Source of the DNA: Streblospio benedicti
Lineage: Eukaryota; Annelida; Polychaeta; Spionida; Spionidae
NCBI GenBank assembly: GCA_019095985.1
Contig: CM032660.1
Span: forward strand, 32,367,149-32,431,148
Length of the DNA: 64,000 bases
Direction: 5' to 3'
The position numbers and the translations under genes are program-made. The notes beneath the pieces are model-generated. The model was not told the origin of the DNA. It saw only the letters and a program-made list of their open reading frames with translations, and made no database searches. Below are positions 13,090-26,599 of this stretch, piece by piece. Position 1 is the first letter of the stretch; each line of letters opens with the position of its first letter.

Positions 13090-16000
13090 CAATAGATACA
13101 ATGGCTACGACAGTTATCATGGTTTCTTCAATGTTAACATGTATTAAATTACAAAGACGTTCCTCTCGCATTTATGGGACTTCAAATGAATCAATTCTAG
13201 AAGTTCTGACAATTATATGAAGTTTAAGAGATCAATGTGGGCTCTTGCTACACAAAAATGTTTATATGTAGGCCTAAGACATATGCACCTATTGAAAACT
13301 AGTAATGAATTGAAATGATCGTGCTCTGGGAAGTCTGCTAAGGCACTTCCACGTATATAGCCACAATGGCGTATTTTGCCGCTGGTTTGGCTTGCTGCCG
13401 ATCTGAATGCCCATATGGCGGTACAGTAGCTGGGTAAAGATCGAATGAGTGCAATATTTACCGGGTTTCAGTTTGCTACATTTAATTACCATTTCAATTC
13501 AAACAGTTTAACAGAATGTGCTACAAAATGTAACTCATTGCCTGAAAGTTAGTGCATCAATGTCCACCATACGCAATGTAAGTAGTGTTCATAAAGGAAG
13601 TTAGATGTATCATAGATTAGGTGTTTAGGCGGCACTTTGTTTCGCTATTGCTAGTAATAAAAAAAAAAAACTCGCCCAGATTATACGCTCCTATTGCAAT
13701 AACCAGTATGGACAGTACTGTTTGAAGTGATAATTGCATTCAAGAACGTGAGGGCAATCTCTCAACGAAAGTAACCCATATCCATGTACAATGTATGCGT
13801 TTGATTGTTTGATGAGCATAGCACATCACGAACGCCAATCCTCTATGTCTAGCGCTCTAGGAGATTAGAAATACGCTCACAAGAAGAGAGACGATTGTGG
13901 CCAGAAACAACCTCTCTATGATGGAAGAGGTTGTAGGTTTAAACTAGAATAAAAGTATAAACTTCAATGCTGCCTGTATCGATTTCAGTAGGAAATGAAA
14001 GACACTAGCGCAATAGTGAACCAGTTGTACAGGAAAATCTCACCATGTAGACAACTCATTTCTACGGCCACCTACGGCAACTGAATGAATATATTCATTA
14101 TCATCATATCTATATGTTACGCCCACTCCATCTCCCCATTTCAAATAGACGAAGGCAGTTCCAGATACTTCAGATCGTGCCAGATTTTTTGTATTAAGTG
14201 TTGACTCAGGTTACATTGATCAACATCAATTATGTAACAGCCGGAATATGAAACAGGTCGAAGCAAGCCAAAGTCACTCGGTGTTGCAAGCCGTCAGAGC
14301 TCCAGATGATCTATATTACCGTCTAGAGTAGCCAGAAATGTAGGCAGAGGGTCCAGATTAGCAAACATTTCATATACCCAGTAGTAGTTTATTTCATATA
14401 ACTAAACACTAATTTGCAAAACAAATTGAAGGAAATACATATAACCCTGGTTTTACTTGAGCAACCATTCATGTTGCCGAGGTACTTGGTATAAGGCCTA
14501 GCACATAATATACCATATAAACAAAATTATTTTTGAACAGTAACTAATTCATATGATTATAATGCTTCCAAACAAATGAATGGGACCATTGACACATATG
14601 ACCGTCACAGTATATATTGAGATTGTTCTGACCTATCTGCATGTATGTATTACTGACACATCTTTCTGTTACTTAAATGACCAGTTACATTATGGCTGGA
14701 CAAACTTTAGGATATTGCCATGTAAATACAATCACGCCAATCCCAGGAGAGCAATAACTTGAGAACACGATTCTCATTCTGATGCAATATCCTGATACAT
14801 GCGCTGACTAAATTGAAAATAAGTGAAAAAAGCACAATCGACAACGCTGTTTTAGCTCGGCGCCATTTAAAACAGTATGCAATATCAGTTACTGAATAAT
14901 ACAATTTCAATTTGACGGTTTTGAAATTAAAATGACCTCAGTGAAATTGGATTATGGATAAGTGCCATGTGCGAACGACATTTCTGTTTATGCATTACAT
15001 TTTATCAGTAACGTTTTTTATAAAATTGCAATAAAAATTGCATAAATAAATTGCATAATTAAATATCACAGATTTGATTAAACCGGTAGTCTTTCCACTG
15101 TAAAATATTTTAAAAGCTGAATAAATATGTTATTAAAATTAACATGATCCGAGTAACGTGAGTATTCGCATCTTAAAATGTTAATCATCCAATGTATTAA
15201 GAGTCTGTAAAAACACAATGCAAAGAGAATGCAGCCTCCTTTTAAATATTTTATCGCGTAGATCAGTGGTGTGATCAAATATATGCATTTTAAAGCCTAT
15301 ATACTTTAAGCACTCTTTTTACATGTATTATAACCAGTTTGATTTTATATTTTGATCTGAATAGAAATGTGAACACGACAGTTATTTATTTCATTGATTG
15401 CCATGCTTTCACAGCATATACCTACATTCCTTGCTGTCCTTAAAAATACCCCCAACCAAAAGTGAGGTGGTCACATCAGTTTGTTGTGTACTAAACCTTA
15501 CCATTAAAAGGCAGTGTTTGACACAATTAGCTATTGATCTGGGGAATCCCTAGTTATGATATATTTTTTACACCTCTCTCTCTCTAGTATAGATACCTAG
15601 TTATAATGTATTTAACGATCATGACTGCAAATGAGCTTTTCTGATTGGCTAGGCACTAGTAAGTTTATGGATTTTGACTGTATGTGGCTGTGGTAAAAGC
15701 ACAGTCTGGTGTATAAAAATGAGGTGACGTCAAAAGAGCATGTTACATCCTAATCGCAATGTAATCACTTTACCGTGAGTGATTTTCTGTTTTATTTTGT
15801 TTGCAGTGGGTAATATTTCAGCCCTGTGGCCTAGTAACCATAGAATTCTTGAATTGTATTACTGTCGTCCCACACACATTCATAGTGGTTCATTTTATCA
15901 TTAGAATTGAATAAATATGTTTGTGATTTCTATCATTGTCATGCATTACATGCAGACCATGTAAGCATAACAAACTACTTATATTTTGACATTTGTATTT

Positions 16001-17439
16001 AAAAAAAGAAAAAAAGAAAAAGAAATAACGCTTATATGTACATTTTATATACGTAAGTGTCCTCTTGCTATGTGTGTAGTCCCAGTGTAGCAGGTGAGAT
16101 GTATCATTGTCGTTGTTCACAATGACATTTGCATAGGAGATGACACGCCCTACTTTTGTGCCTGTGTGTGTTACGTTAACTGCATTATATAATACCGCTA
16201 GTGATGTAATGCAACAATATGCAGTGTCGAAATACATGTCAATATCCAGTGCAAGACATAATTCATGATAATGTGGCCTAATTGTTTGTAAAGTTCATTC
16301 ACATGCCACAAGGTAAACATAAACATCTCACTCAATTTAGCATTAGTTTGCGAATTGAGAATAAGTCTTTAGATTTTATTGGGGGGATTGCCATATGCGT
16401 CTAGTGCATGTTTTTACAAGGTCATTTAAAACGCCACTAGAAGACTACAGTGTCATGTGAAATTGCAAATGAACCAGCGTATTTGAAAACGTATTTTGAA
16501 GTTAATAGCTTCAAATTAAATGGAAGAAATTAGATTTCCAACAACGCAAGGTAACTAGATTCTTTGATTAAATGGTGAGACCGAGTGAAAAGAGAACTAT
16601 TATCTGTGGGCTTTCCTTGTAATAGTAACGGCAAACAAAAGTCTGCGTAGATCTATCGTCATCTAGACATGATTAGTTGAGAGTGCTCTTTGTTTATCAG
16701 ATTAAATGCATTGAGCACACACTGAGGCAAACATGTAAATGCGACTCCCAAGGTCTATAAAGTGCCACTGTGAAAGCCAAGGTGCCATACTAAGTACGCT
16801 CATCGAGCATTTAAAAGCCATATATTGTATGAAACAAACAGAAGTCCTTGTGCACAAAGTGAAACATTGGAAAGGGCTTCATTACCCTGAATACCAGCAC
16901 AATGCCAAATCAATTTATCTGTGGTGTGTGTATAAAGATCTACAAAAGGGGTGAAACTCAGCGTTATAATGGCGGCAATGAACATTACATCACTTCGATT
17001 TGTACATGTATATGGTTTTACATCATACTTCTATTCTGTTATTATTTTTATACTATCATTTTTACGTTTGTTATCTGGGCCGGAATGTAGTAAGTTTGAT
17101 GCACACGTAATGAGACATGCAGACACGGTAGTCTCACGAAGGCTACCATTAGTGGTGTTAGTCGACGTAGCACATTTATGTCAAATTATGTCATCCTAGA
17201 ATCTTACAAATCTAATAAAATATTATTCCCTTCCATGAGAATATAATAGTACGTACAATGTATGTTACACGATCGTTTCTCCACATGTTTGACACTAAGT
17301 CTCGTCGCTTCTATGCAGGATTATGTGAATAATTCTGTTCATTTGTGAAATAAGTGAATGGGTGCGCTATAGCAGACACAGTTCTTTAATAGCATGCATA
17401 TAAAATGGCATTGCACTTAACAATTTTAAGCTACAGTAT
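13090..17439. other. Gene-free stretch
   Basis: AT-rich DNA with small homopolymers (A run at about 13660, A/G run at about 16005). No coding signal seen. Confidence 0.5.
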
Positions 17440-17800
17440 GCTTGCCAAGTATGCTACCCTAAAACCAAGAACACTGGAAAACTGGAGTAAGTCCAACATA
17501 GAGAAGCAGGAATCACCATGAGTGACTACTCTACCCACAACAGTGTCTATACCATGATCAGAGAAATACAATGGGACCCAGTATCCTTTCACTAGACGAA
17601 CCACCGACTGGCTCCTATGTACCACATAGTGAATAAGAAAGTGGCCATCCCCGCATCAACAAAAATTTAGACATTTACCAGCCAACACGGGCACATCCAG
17701 GAAGAACTCCTTTTTGCCTCAGACAATTCATCAACGACGGAACAATCTAGACACAGAGACAGTCAACTGCAATCCTGGGACCACTTTCCGTGCTAGGCTA
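17440..17800 (+). mobile_element. Decayed LINE reverse-transcriptase C-terminal fragment
   Basis: The plus-strand translation, interrupted by stops, gives MSDYSTHNSVYTMI, QWDPVSF, RLAPMYHIVNKKVAIPAS. This pattern (SDY...SV..M...L.WDPL...R.L.M.YKIVN.VAIPA) is the conserved region just before the 3' end of CR1/Jockey-type LINE ORF2 proteins. No upstream polymerase core is present: a typical 5'-truncated dead copy. Confidence 0.7.
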
Positions 17801-18386
17801 CACGCCTGGCACAGGAGCGACTGAGTAGTGCTGTGCCCTGCAGACTATCTGCCCGTATACACATAAAGCCCTGCAGATTACAATACAGATACAGCCACTG
17901 CGATACCAAATAATACAGGTAAGTACATTGTGCCAATATCCTGCATGCCTCCAAAAACGTATGTTTTACTGAAGTTCATTCTAATTGACTAACGTAGAGC
18001 GCAAACGGAGGGTTTGCTCATTTAATTACTGGTGACAGACTGTTACACGTGGTTATCATGTGCCGCTGCCAACACCGCAATCTACATAAGAGCTGATTCC
18101 CAATTCCGCTAAGTGCAAGGTGCTTGTGTAAAGCAGGAGGTCGTTTTCTTGTAATTGCACGTAAGTGGGATAGCCATAGAGCTGTTTGCTCAAGCCTCAG
18201 TCTCGCAATCACAATAATCCTCATCTCCAACACTTTACGGTAGCGCGAATGACAAATACATGCGTCAGGAGAAGAAACTGCCTAGAAATATGGGATTTGT
18301 AATGAGACAATACTGCAAATAGTTACGACGGGCCTTACTCAATGCTGGGATAACACGACTGATTTGGTTTTAGTGATCATGGATAT

Positions 18387-18740
18387 TTGTAAATGTAAAT
18401 GTAAATGTGGTGGTTTATAGTCCTGATCCCAGTCTGGCTCTCATGACTTTACAATCTACACAAGGTCATTGGCACACATAGTGATCATCATTTGATCAGT
18501 TCGCGCATACTTGCATCGGCAGCACATTCAGCGCACAATGCTAATCACTCACACACTCACTCACACACTCTTCCAACCCAACGACCTGTACCTATTTAAC
18601 GTGTAGGTACCACGGAGCAGTGTGCAACCTGTTAGGGGTAAGTTTGCTCAACACTTACCATCAGACCCGACCGGGAATCGAACCCACGACCTTCTGGTCA
18701 CGAGTCTAACTCCCTTACCATTCGGCCGCGGAAGCACACC
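18387..18740 (-). repeat. tRNA-derived SINE, family A copy 2 (best preserved)
   Basis: On the minus strand it opens GTGTGCTTCCGCGGCCGAATGG and has a perfect box B, GGTTCGATTCC. The body is the same as copy 1 and the element ends in about three ACATTT hexamers (18387-18405). Length about 350 bases. The intact promoter boxes make this the youngest-looking member in the window. Confidence 0.85.
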
Positions 18741-19660
18741 GTATCATTACATCTAATCCTTTAGCATAACCACTTAACTGCCCCAGTACGGTGACTTTGA
18801 TTTATCCATGCCATATTTCAAATTTCATAAAATAACTGGTAGCTACAGCAAATTGGAGGAAAGCTTAATCGTATACTCATCTAAGTTTTTATTTGAATAG
18901 ATGCATGACCTGTGAAGCAAAAATAAACCTGGATCGAGGCTAACCAATCAGAGGCATTGAAGCCTCAATATATTACATACACGTAGTTCACTGGATTGCC
19001 CTGCCAACAGAACTTGTGATGTGCCCCTAGTTTTACTGGCTGCACTTAACTGCAATAGCCGCACTGCCGAGGTATTCTAATGGACATGGCATTATAAATT
19101 TCCACCGGAGCATGGAGTTCCAAGGTAACGATAATCACTGGGACAATTAATCGCGTAGCTTCTTGAGTGGCGGCTGACAAGTCTTGGTCAACTCACTTAT
19201 ACAGACTGGGTGGATGGACAGTTGAAATCGCATCAACTGTGGTATTGTGGTCCTTGTTATTTGGTGAATTGTTTCTTCACAAACGAAGTGCACAGACGGA
19301 ACCATTATTTCCCTATGCAGGTCCTCCCAACGGCTATATGGGGGCAACATCAATGACTGACAGACACTAGCTAAGCCTTTCACCTTCGAAATGGAGTTTT
19401 AACCGTGTTGTCTGATTTATTAATCGCCTTGTCTTACACACGTGATCACGGGTAGTCACTCCGCTAATGGATCATGACAGTCATTAGGGTTGTGCCGTCA
19501 TCTGTCCATTCGTTGTAAGACCTCAGTCTGACAGTCACGAATTTTCATTCATGACCATTTACAATGTAGAATGAAATGAGAAATATGGGAAGAGAAGATA
19601 AGTCTGTCCATGAGAAATATTTCTGTAGTCTGTGAGGTGATAATTGGACACATAACACGG

Positions 19661-19970
19661 GATGCCGTCCCTGTGGCCGAATGACCAATGAGTAGTCTTA
19701 CATTATAGGGAATCCTTTTAGGGAGCTAGACTTCTTACCAGATGATCGTGTTTCTTTTAGATTCCATGTCTGGTCTGGTTGTGAGTGATGCGCCAACTTG
19801 TTAAATAGGTTCATCTAATTGGGTTTAAAGGGTGTGGGGGTAGGGCGATTTTATGAGTGATTAGCGCTGTGGACACACTGTAGTACCGCGAAGGTATTTG
19901 GTGAGGATGATCAATTGATCAGCATATGTGATAATCACGTAGTGTACAACGTAAAGGCGTGAGACCAACA
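19661..19970 (+). repeat. tRNA-derived SINE, family A copy 3 (diverged)
   Basis: The head GATGCCGTCCCTGTGGCCGAATG, then CATGTCTGGTCTGGTTG, GTGATTAGCGCTGTG and GATCAATTGATCA follow the order of the family, with indels. No clear tail. Confidence 0.6.
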
Positions 19971-20618
19971 ACTGAAACGCAGTTACGTTGCATACCACGC
20001 CTGTGTAGGCTTCAATTATGTGGAATATCTTACCATAGCATTGGCTGATTTGCGTGATGGATTGACTCACATTGATGGTAATAAAGTAGATGGGTTTGAG
20101 TGGTCAGAGCTAATTGGCCCGCTAATTAAGAATATTACATTGCCGCTGTCATCGCGTTAGGGTCTATCCTCACACTGAAACTTCTATGATAGTGATTGCG
20201 TTCCCTTTAGTATGGAGCTATACACATGCTAATCATCACTTAACCGGAGCATTCTTTAAAATTAGTTCACATGGTTTTAATTTGCAGGCGAACATTCATA
20301 CTTTAGGTGAGGCAATTGTGCATTGCATGGCTGAGTGTGTTGCATCAGATTACTGATCTAACACTGCAATATTCAATGTATACGCCAATCTTTGAACTTG
20401 AAATATCATACACTGTTACAGCAAAGGATTAGGAATATTGTGTTTAGACTACAAGCCAGAATGGTATGGGAGTTCGTAATAACAATCCTTCCATACTCTC
20501 TGTTTCTCACAGACACAAACCTTCAAAATAGACCACGTGAACCTCCACACCCATAGGACCTCTCTACGTAAACTACTTCTATGATAACATAAATCATCAT
20601 TTATATATAAAACCTTTC

Positions 20619-20712
20619 CAGTCGACCAGCATGATACTCCGCAAGAGGAGACCTTATCTCGATTGAGACAGCTTTAGTATCAGGTTGTCTGAATAGAGAG
20701 ATTCTACTGTAG
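20619..20712. repeat. Partial MITE of the CAGTAGAACCTC family
   Basis: The right end GAATAGAGAGATTCTACTGTA is the family terminus. The left end is worn. Confidence 0.45.
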
Positions 20713-23700
20713 ATCAATTTACAACCATTTCTATCTGTCACTTGGATTACTTCAGACAACGCGGTAGAAGTCATTCTTTTGCCGACTACAATCACGTACT
20801 AGTCAACAATGCCTCCATCTAATCCGACAGTTGACAGTGATGCACAACGATATATACTTTGCTCATACTGATACGTGCCACTCCACTCAGTCACGTGCTA
20901 TTTTTGGGTAGCTGCGATGGTATTTTATAACAACAATATACAATATAACAGTAGTAAAGCTGTAGAGCAACGTACAGAAGTTATCAATTAAAATATTTTA
21001 ATCCCAACTTCATAGTTTCTATCAAACATCATTACATACACCTTCATGTAGAATATCAGCACAATTGAACTGACTCCATGGGATTGCTAGAGAAAATTTT
21101 ACAGATAAAATGTATTCAATGTTCAGTGTACAACAACAGTAATAGAAGTAAAGGTCCTCGACAATATAACAGCGACGAAATGTAATAACCGGCAATGAAA
21201 TGCACGGAAGGGGGTGACAAAATTGCAAGATGGGAACATATGATTTTGGTTCAGAAAACACGCCAAGGTACGTGAGGAAACAATTTGGCAACTTGTAAGA
21301 ACACTACAACACTGTACAATACCACAGCTGATTGGACTTAAAAAATCTACAATGTCTGACCATATCACACGTGTCACGTGCTATTAATCCACTTATCACG
21401 ACTTCATTAGCGTGGTCACGTGCTACGGTCATCTATTTTGTGGAATCATCCCCACCCAAGGTCAAGCGCACGCGTGCTATTGTATGTCAACGAGCGCGTG
21501 AGTTGATTTAAACTCATCTCTCGCATATGCAATGCACGGAGTGACGTCTTGAGAGGTGTGCGAGTTGGATGTATATAGATAGTTTGTAGTTTCTTGAAGA
21601 GATATGGGAGTGCATTATGTAAACTAGAAGCGATGCCTTACTAGCTACCAATGGGGGTGATCACTTGAGCTCAGTGTGTGATCTGAGTTATTAGTATTAC
21701 TCCTGTGTGTAATATGAGATATAGTCTCACTCCCTATGGTGTAGTTGTGATGACTCCGTGTGTTCACTGGTAATGACATTGGTTATATTGACGCCATTTA
21801 TATACTATCCATAAGGACCTCCATGATTTATGACCCCCTAGTGTTGAGCAATAATAGGAGTGCGCTATCCTGTTCAAGGTGATTACATAGGTACGTACGC
21901 GTTTTACATACATTCATTTACGTATATCCGAATCATGATGACTCATTGAGTGATGATATGCAATTGAACTACACTAATGTGAGATATGTGACCTCACTTG
22001 TAATTATCACCGAATTCATCATTTGGGAGAGCAACAAAGATGGAACAGCCATTCAGAGGACGTGTTTTAAGATTTTACCACCTAAAGAATTTTCAGACAC
22101 CAAATAATAATTGTTGACTTGAGTGACAGAAAACGAGAAAACCCATCGTAATATTCAACCGTTTTATATAAATTCAGATACATTATATGGCGTAGAAAAG
22201 TGAAAAATAAATCTACGTGCATATTATAATCACTTAGGACGACGTATAAGTAATTCACGTCCTCTGTGATATTAGTCACAGGAAGCAACATTTTGTAGAA
22301 GAAAAACAAGATACTAATGTATTGTCTCTAGAGAGAGGAATCTATGCAAATTTTAACGTGTTGTTACTTTGATACTTATACATAATTTAATATACATGGG
22401 CCTCGAGTGCATTCGAACAAAGCATTCCCAATTATTTTGTGAGCTTCCGATAATATTATTCAAGACCTTTTATTCCAAACTTGTTGGTTTTACAGTGTCC
22501 AATATGTGCATGCAATGTCCTGCTATGCAAGTAAAATCTTAAGTAAGACCACCTTTTCAACATGACCGACTCTTTCATAATGCCACCCCGTGCATTCCAA
22601 ACCAAAGCCTGCATAACCCCTGGTAACCTCTACAGAGAGTTCACCTCTATATTGAGACCACTAACTAGGTCAACTAGGATGGGGTTCGTAGAGCCTGTAC
22701 TGTACTTTATTACCCAGACGGCCTATAATAGAACTCGGTCGTATGAGATTGCATTTGCAGGCAGAACCTCATTTCACTTGAAACTAAGATGGCAGGTTTG
22801 ATAAATGAGTTTATTTAGTCGACCGTAAGAAATAGTTATAGAACAGACTAACATTTTTCTAGTAGCGTGACCATGACTACACCCCACTGTGGCCCCAGGT
22901 CACACTCAATTTTAACTTCCAGACCTCACGTTCGTTCCTAGCTATATCTATATGATAATCAATCAATACTCTACAATTTATCATCTCATGGTACCTGTAG
23001 ACATTTAAATGATGTCACGTTTCTTTCATTTGTTTTTATTCAGTTGTATGTGATTTCAAAATAGAAATGGTAATTCAAAAAGCAAATCTCTACAATTTAT
23101 CATCTCATGGTACCTGTAGACATTTAAATGATGTCACGTTTCTTTCATTTGTTTTTATTCAGTTGTATGTGATTTCAAAATAGAAATGGTAATTCAAAAA
23201 GCAAATCTTTTAGGTTCATGTAAATCAAAGAACTTTTACCTGTTTCAAATAGCAAATGTTTTCATCTAATAATAGTTGTCTAGGTAGCTTCCAATGAAAT
23301 CTTGATACTTGATATTTTCATGTTAACCATCGCGTGGGTTAACTTACAGGTAGGCTTATCAAGTTGTGAGTCTGGAAATAATAACATAAACTGTAATAAA
23401 CTATACTGATAAATATTTGTGGAGTGAAGATCGTTCTAGAATGTTTTGGTTATTATGGAAATGAATGTATTTCTTGTTTCTATGTCTTTGCCCCACAGTT
23501 TCAAAAGACAAGAAATAGGAAGAATACAGCCTACTGGCAGGTTAAACAACTTTGTAAGGTACTCGAAGGTATTAGATTCGAGAACATGTGGGGATAAAGA
23601 TGTTATTAAATTAAATACGAATTCTCCGGAGCAATGCAAGTTGTATGTTGGAATGAAGCGTTGCCTTCAGTCAGCTTTTTACTAACACTGATCAAATCAC

Positions 23701-24006
23701 ACGCAAATCCCCCTTATTGTGATTTCACGGTCTATATGTATAGAAATCAACGTCATATTTGCAAAATTGAATTCGTCCCATCACGCTTTCTTGCCATCAC
23801 TGATAGCTGCAGTGTTTGCGCCTTCTTCCTCTTAGGAATGCGCAATGACAGCCTGGGAGTTTTCAAAGCACTTAGAACCGCCATTTATTGCAATATAAAG
23901 ACTGTTATATGGGCGATGGTTATTTGCTTTGACACTACCTCTTATGTTACTAGGCTCTTTGTATTCCATTTGTACACCCATTTTGGTGGATGGAGTTTCC
24001 AGTTTA
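20713..24006. other. Gene-free stretch with a cluster of TCACGTGCTA words
   Basis: TCACGTGCTA occurs at 20891, 21374 and 21416, and a near copy at 21472. No gene was recognised. The open frame at 23634-24107 runs into the transposon end and is not supported. Confidence 0.45.
22969..23207. repeat. Tandem duplication, two identical 119-base units
   Basis: The unit starting CTCTACAATTTATCATCTCA and ending AAAAAGCAAAT is repeated with no difference seen. A very recent duplication or an assembly artefact. Confidence 0.9.
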
Positions 24007-26185
24007 AACCTGCTTTACACTACGGCGAATTCCACCTACGTAGCTCTACGTGTACTGGCGAACTGGCAAATTCGTCAGGAAATTTTGAACATGTTCAAAA
24101 AATTTGAACGAACATTCAGTTCGGTTAAAGTTTACTTCAAATAGTTATGCTGCGTCTACGGATCACCGAACATTCGCATATATAAGTAACACTTCGTTTG
24201 CCTCAGCAACTTGTCGTAAGGCCCCCATTTCACATGGCCGATCCTAGCTCCAGATCTTCCAAAAGACTCCCGATTTGTCATTTCGGCATGGATTGCGTGT
24301 GATCTGGCCTCAAATGTGGAGTGATTTGGCTGGTTCGGCAGGGAATGGACGTTTTTGGCGGGTTCTGGACCGACTTTTCATATTTCGGCTAGGGTGCTCC
24401 AAACCACACCATCGTCATGCTTTTCGGGGCTGTTGGGGGGGGGGGGCTTTCTTTACTATTTGCAACATCCTTAGGTCTCTTTGCTGAACTGTGGCCTCGT
24501 CTGCAGCATTGGGAAGATGTATGATGGGAGATGAAACCGTAAGTGCTGCCACTACCATTACAATTGGAAGTAATAGAAGCATGGAACGGAAGCATCTTTT
24601 TCAACAGCACGATGATCCAATATTGGTGTTGTCTACCTGGAAAAAATGATTCACTTCTGCCAGTTTCGGGCCCAAAAAGTGTCATCACTTCTCTGGAGAA
24701 GTGGTTTTCACTTTTTCGGCCTGTGGTCTCCTGTTTTGGATTATTGAGCGGTTAATCTGTATCAACGTTTTGGTTTTCTGCTTCGTCTGGAGAACTAACC
24801 TGTTGATCGTTTGGTATCTCTGTTAACACTGGGTTTGCTGACAATTTTCATAACGATGTTCCCGTTTGATGTTGTGCTAGTTCCAAAAGCGTGTCTATTG
24901 AAATAGTCCATCTGAAAGGTCAAATACCGTAATTGCAGACGATCCCCTAAGCTTTAGCTACAGACAGAATATGCAATCGTCCAGATAGATACAAAACTTA
25001 GATCTAGGGACTTTGAAAGAGAATTAATTTAAAGAATGAAAAGGTAACAAACAGATTTTTTACCACGCAATCTTCTATCATCATATTGTTCTCTGAATCA
25101 AACTACTTAAAAGTTCATCAGTCAAAAACACTGGCACTAATCAAAGACTTAGATAATCATCATTTTGTTTGAAAAATTTGGCAATATTTACATTTGAGCT
25201 AGTTTCCTCTAAGATCCGGAAGTGGAATAGGTGTCTCACGTGAAATTTGTAATAATGCGAACAGAAATCTCCACTAAAAAAATTTGGCACTATGCAAACC
25301 CACAATTATAGGTCCCAAGTCACATTTTATCCAAAAGGATAAAGAAGCACTATAAATTAATGATTATAGTTACTTTATTGAGTAATTATATGATCACTTA
25401 AGCAAAAAAAACCAAATCAGATAGTTTTGTGTCAAAGAGTGCGCCTTAGCTGAAAGGCGGTTTTAAAACATGAACTGATCTCTTTCACAGCCACTCACCG
25501 ACTTTCGGTGAAAGGCTCTCAAAGAATGAAGGGCTGTGTAGGAGACACACATAACTTCCTGTACCGTGTGGAAATCTTTGTTCACTGTGATAATTTATAC
25601 ATAAAATGATTAATTATTAGGTACTTGGGTGGTGTCACAGCCAATATTGTGCTGTTTTAAGAAAAGGTCAAACTATAGAATGAGATGAAACAAAATTCGT
25701 CAGGGTAGGAGAATTTTTCAATGTCTGTTTGATACCTTCTTTCAAATTTATTTTTCTCTATTCTATTGTATATAACAATCTCCTGTACTGATGCTAGCGC
25801 CTATGCATCAAACAACGTGGATTAGGTACCGAAACGTGACGGAAACGGGCCAACTGAGCGTTATGCACACCCGCTCTGGTCGTCATGCTTCGTCTGTCTC
25901 GGCAGCCTGTAATGTGTCTGATGGCTTGTACCGCTTTGGCATGCTTCGTCTTCAGACTGTTGCGTAATAAGTAGTAATGTATTTCCGCCGACCCACCCCG
26001 AAATGACAAATCGGGCGTCTTTTGGAGGATCTGGAGCTAGGATCGGCCATGTGAAATGGGGGGTTAACATGCATTTTTACTACGTTCATTGCCGCCACAA
26101 TACGCCCAAGTTGACGACGTGACATAATATGTGCAAATGCGTTGCACGGGTTCGCTCATAATCGCTCAAGTGTAAAGCGGGTGTT
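24007..26185. mobile_element. Outer inverted-repeat DNA element containing another
   Basis: The left end AACCTGCTTTACACTACGGCGA pairs with the reverse complement of the right end (AACACCCGCTTTACACTTGAGCGA). The inner pair of inverted repeats sits symmetrically within it. No transposase reading frame was recognised. Superfamily unassigned. Confidence 0.5.
24220..26064. mobile_element. Inner inverted-repeat DNA element (Harbinger-like), about 1.85 kb
   Basis: About 75 bases at 24220-24292 are repeated in inverted orientation at 25990-26064 with few differences (core CCATTTCACATGGCCGATCC). TAA lies immediately outside each end, a Harbinger-type target duplication. The interior contains only short open frames, so it is non-autonomous. 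Confidence 0.7.
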
Positions 26186-26394
26186 ATGCAGGCTATATGC
26201 AATGTTCTTTGGGTGATTAGATTTGGATGTTGAAATTAATACCTCTTTCTAATATACATGTAGTTCAAGAACACACTGCATCAATGTGTTAAATAGATCC
26301 AGATATACTATTAGAGGTGAAACTACCCGCATTACAAGTCCTATTTGTTATTGTATTTATATGGGGGTGCTGAGATTTGGCAACATGACTATAT

Positions 26395-26590
26395 TTATGC
26401 CTTCTGTGTTGATTGGACAGGCAGTTCAGCTTGTGAGTTGAAGATCGCGGTTTCAATCCTTATTGCTCGAAGTGTGTGGTCAGTGTTGAGTAAGCTATTG
26501 CTTCGTAACAGGTTGGACGATGCTCTATAGATGCTACACATTGACAGATCCAGTACTTTGAAAAAAAGTATTAAGAGTATGTGCATGATC
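26395..26590 (+). repeat. Possible worn SINE head
   Basis: TTGATTGGACAGGCAGTTCAG followed 40 bases on by GCGGTTTCAATCC has tRNA-like A/B box spacing. No second copy was found, so this is tentative. Confidence 0.3.
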
Positions 26591-26599
26591 ATTAGTGTG

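Noticed and set aside
23634-24107. 157-codon open frame
   Set aside because: No family pattern, no codon bias, and its last third is the end of an inverted-repeat transposon.
24389-24688. 99-codon minus-strand frame
   Set aside because: It lies inside a non-autonomous DNA element and contains a poly-Pro run from a G homopolymer.
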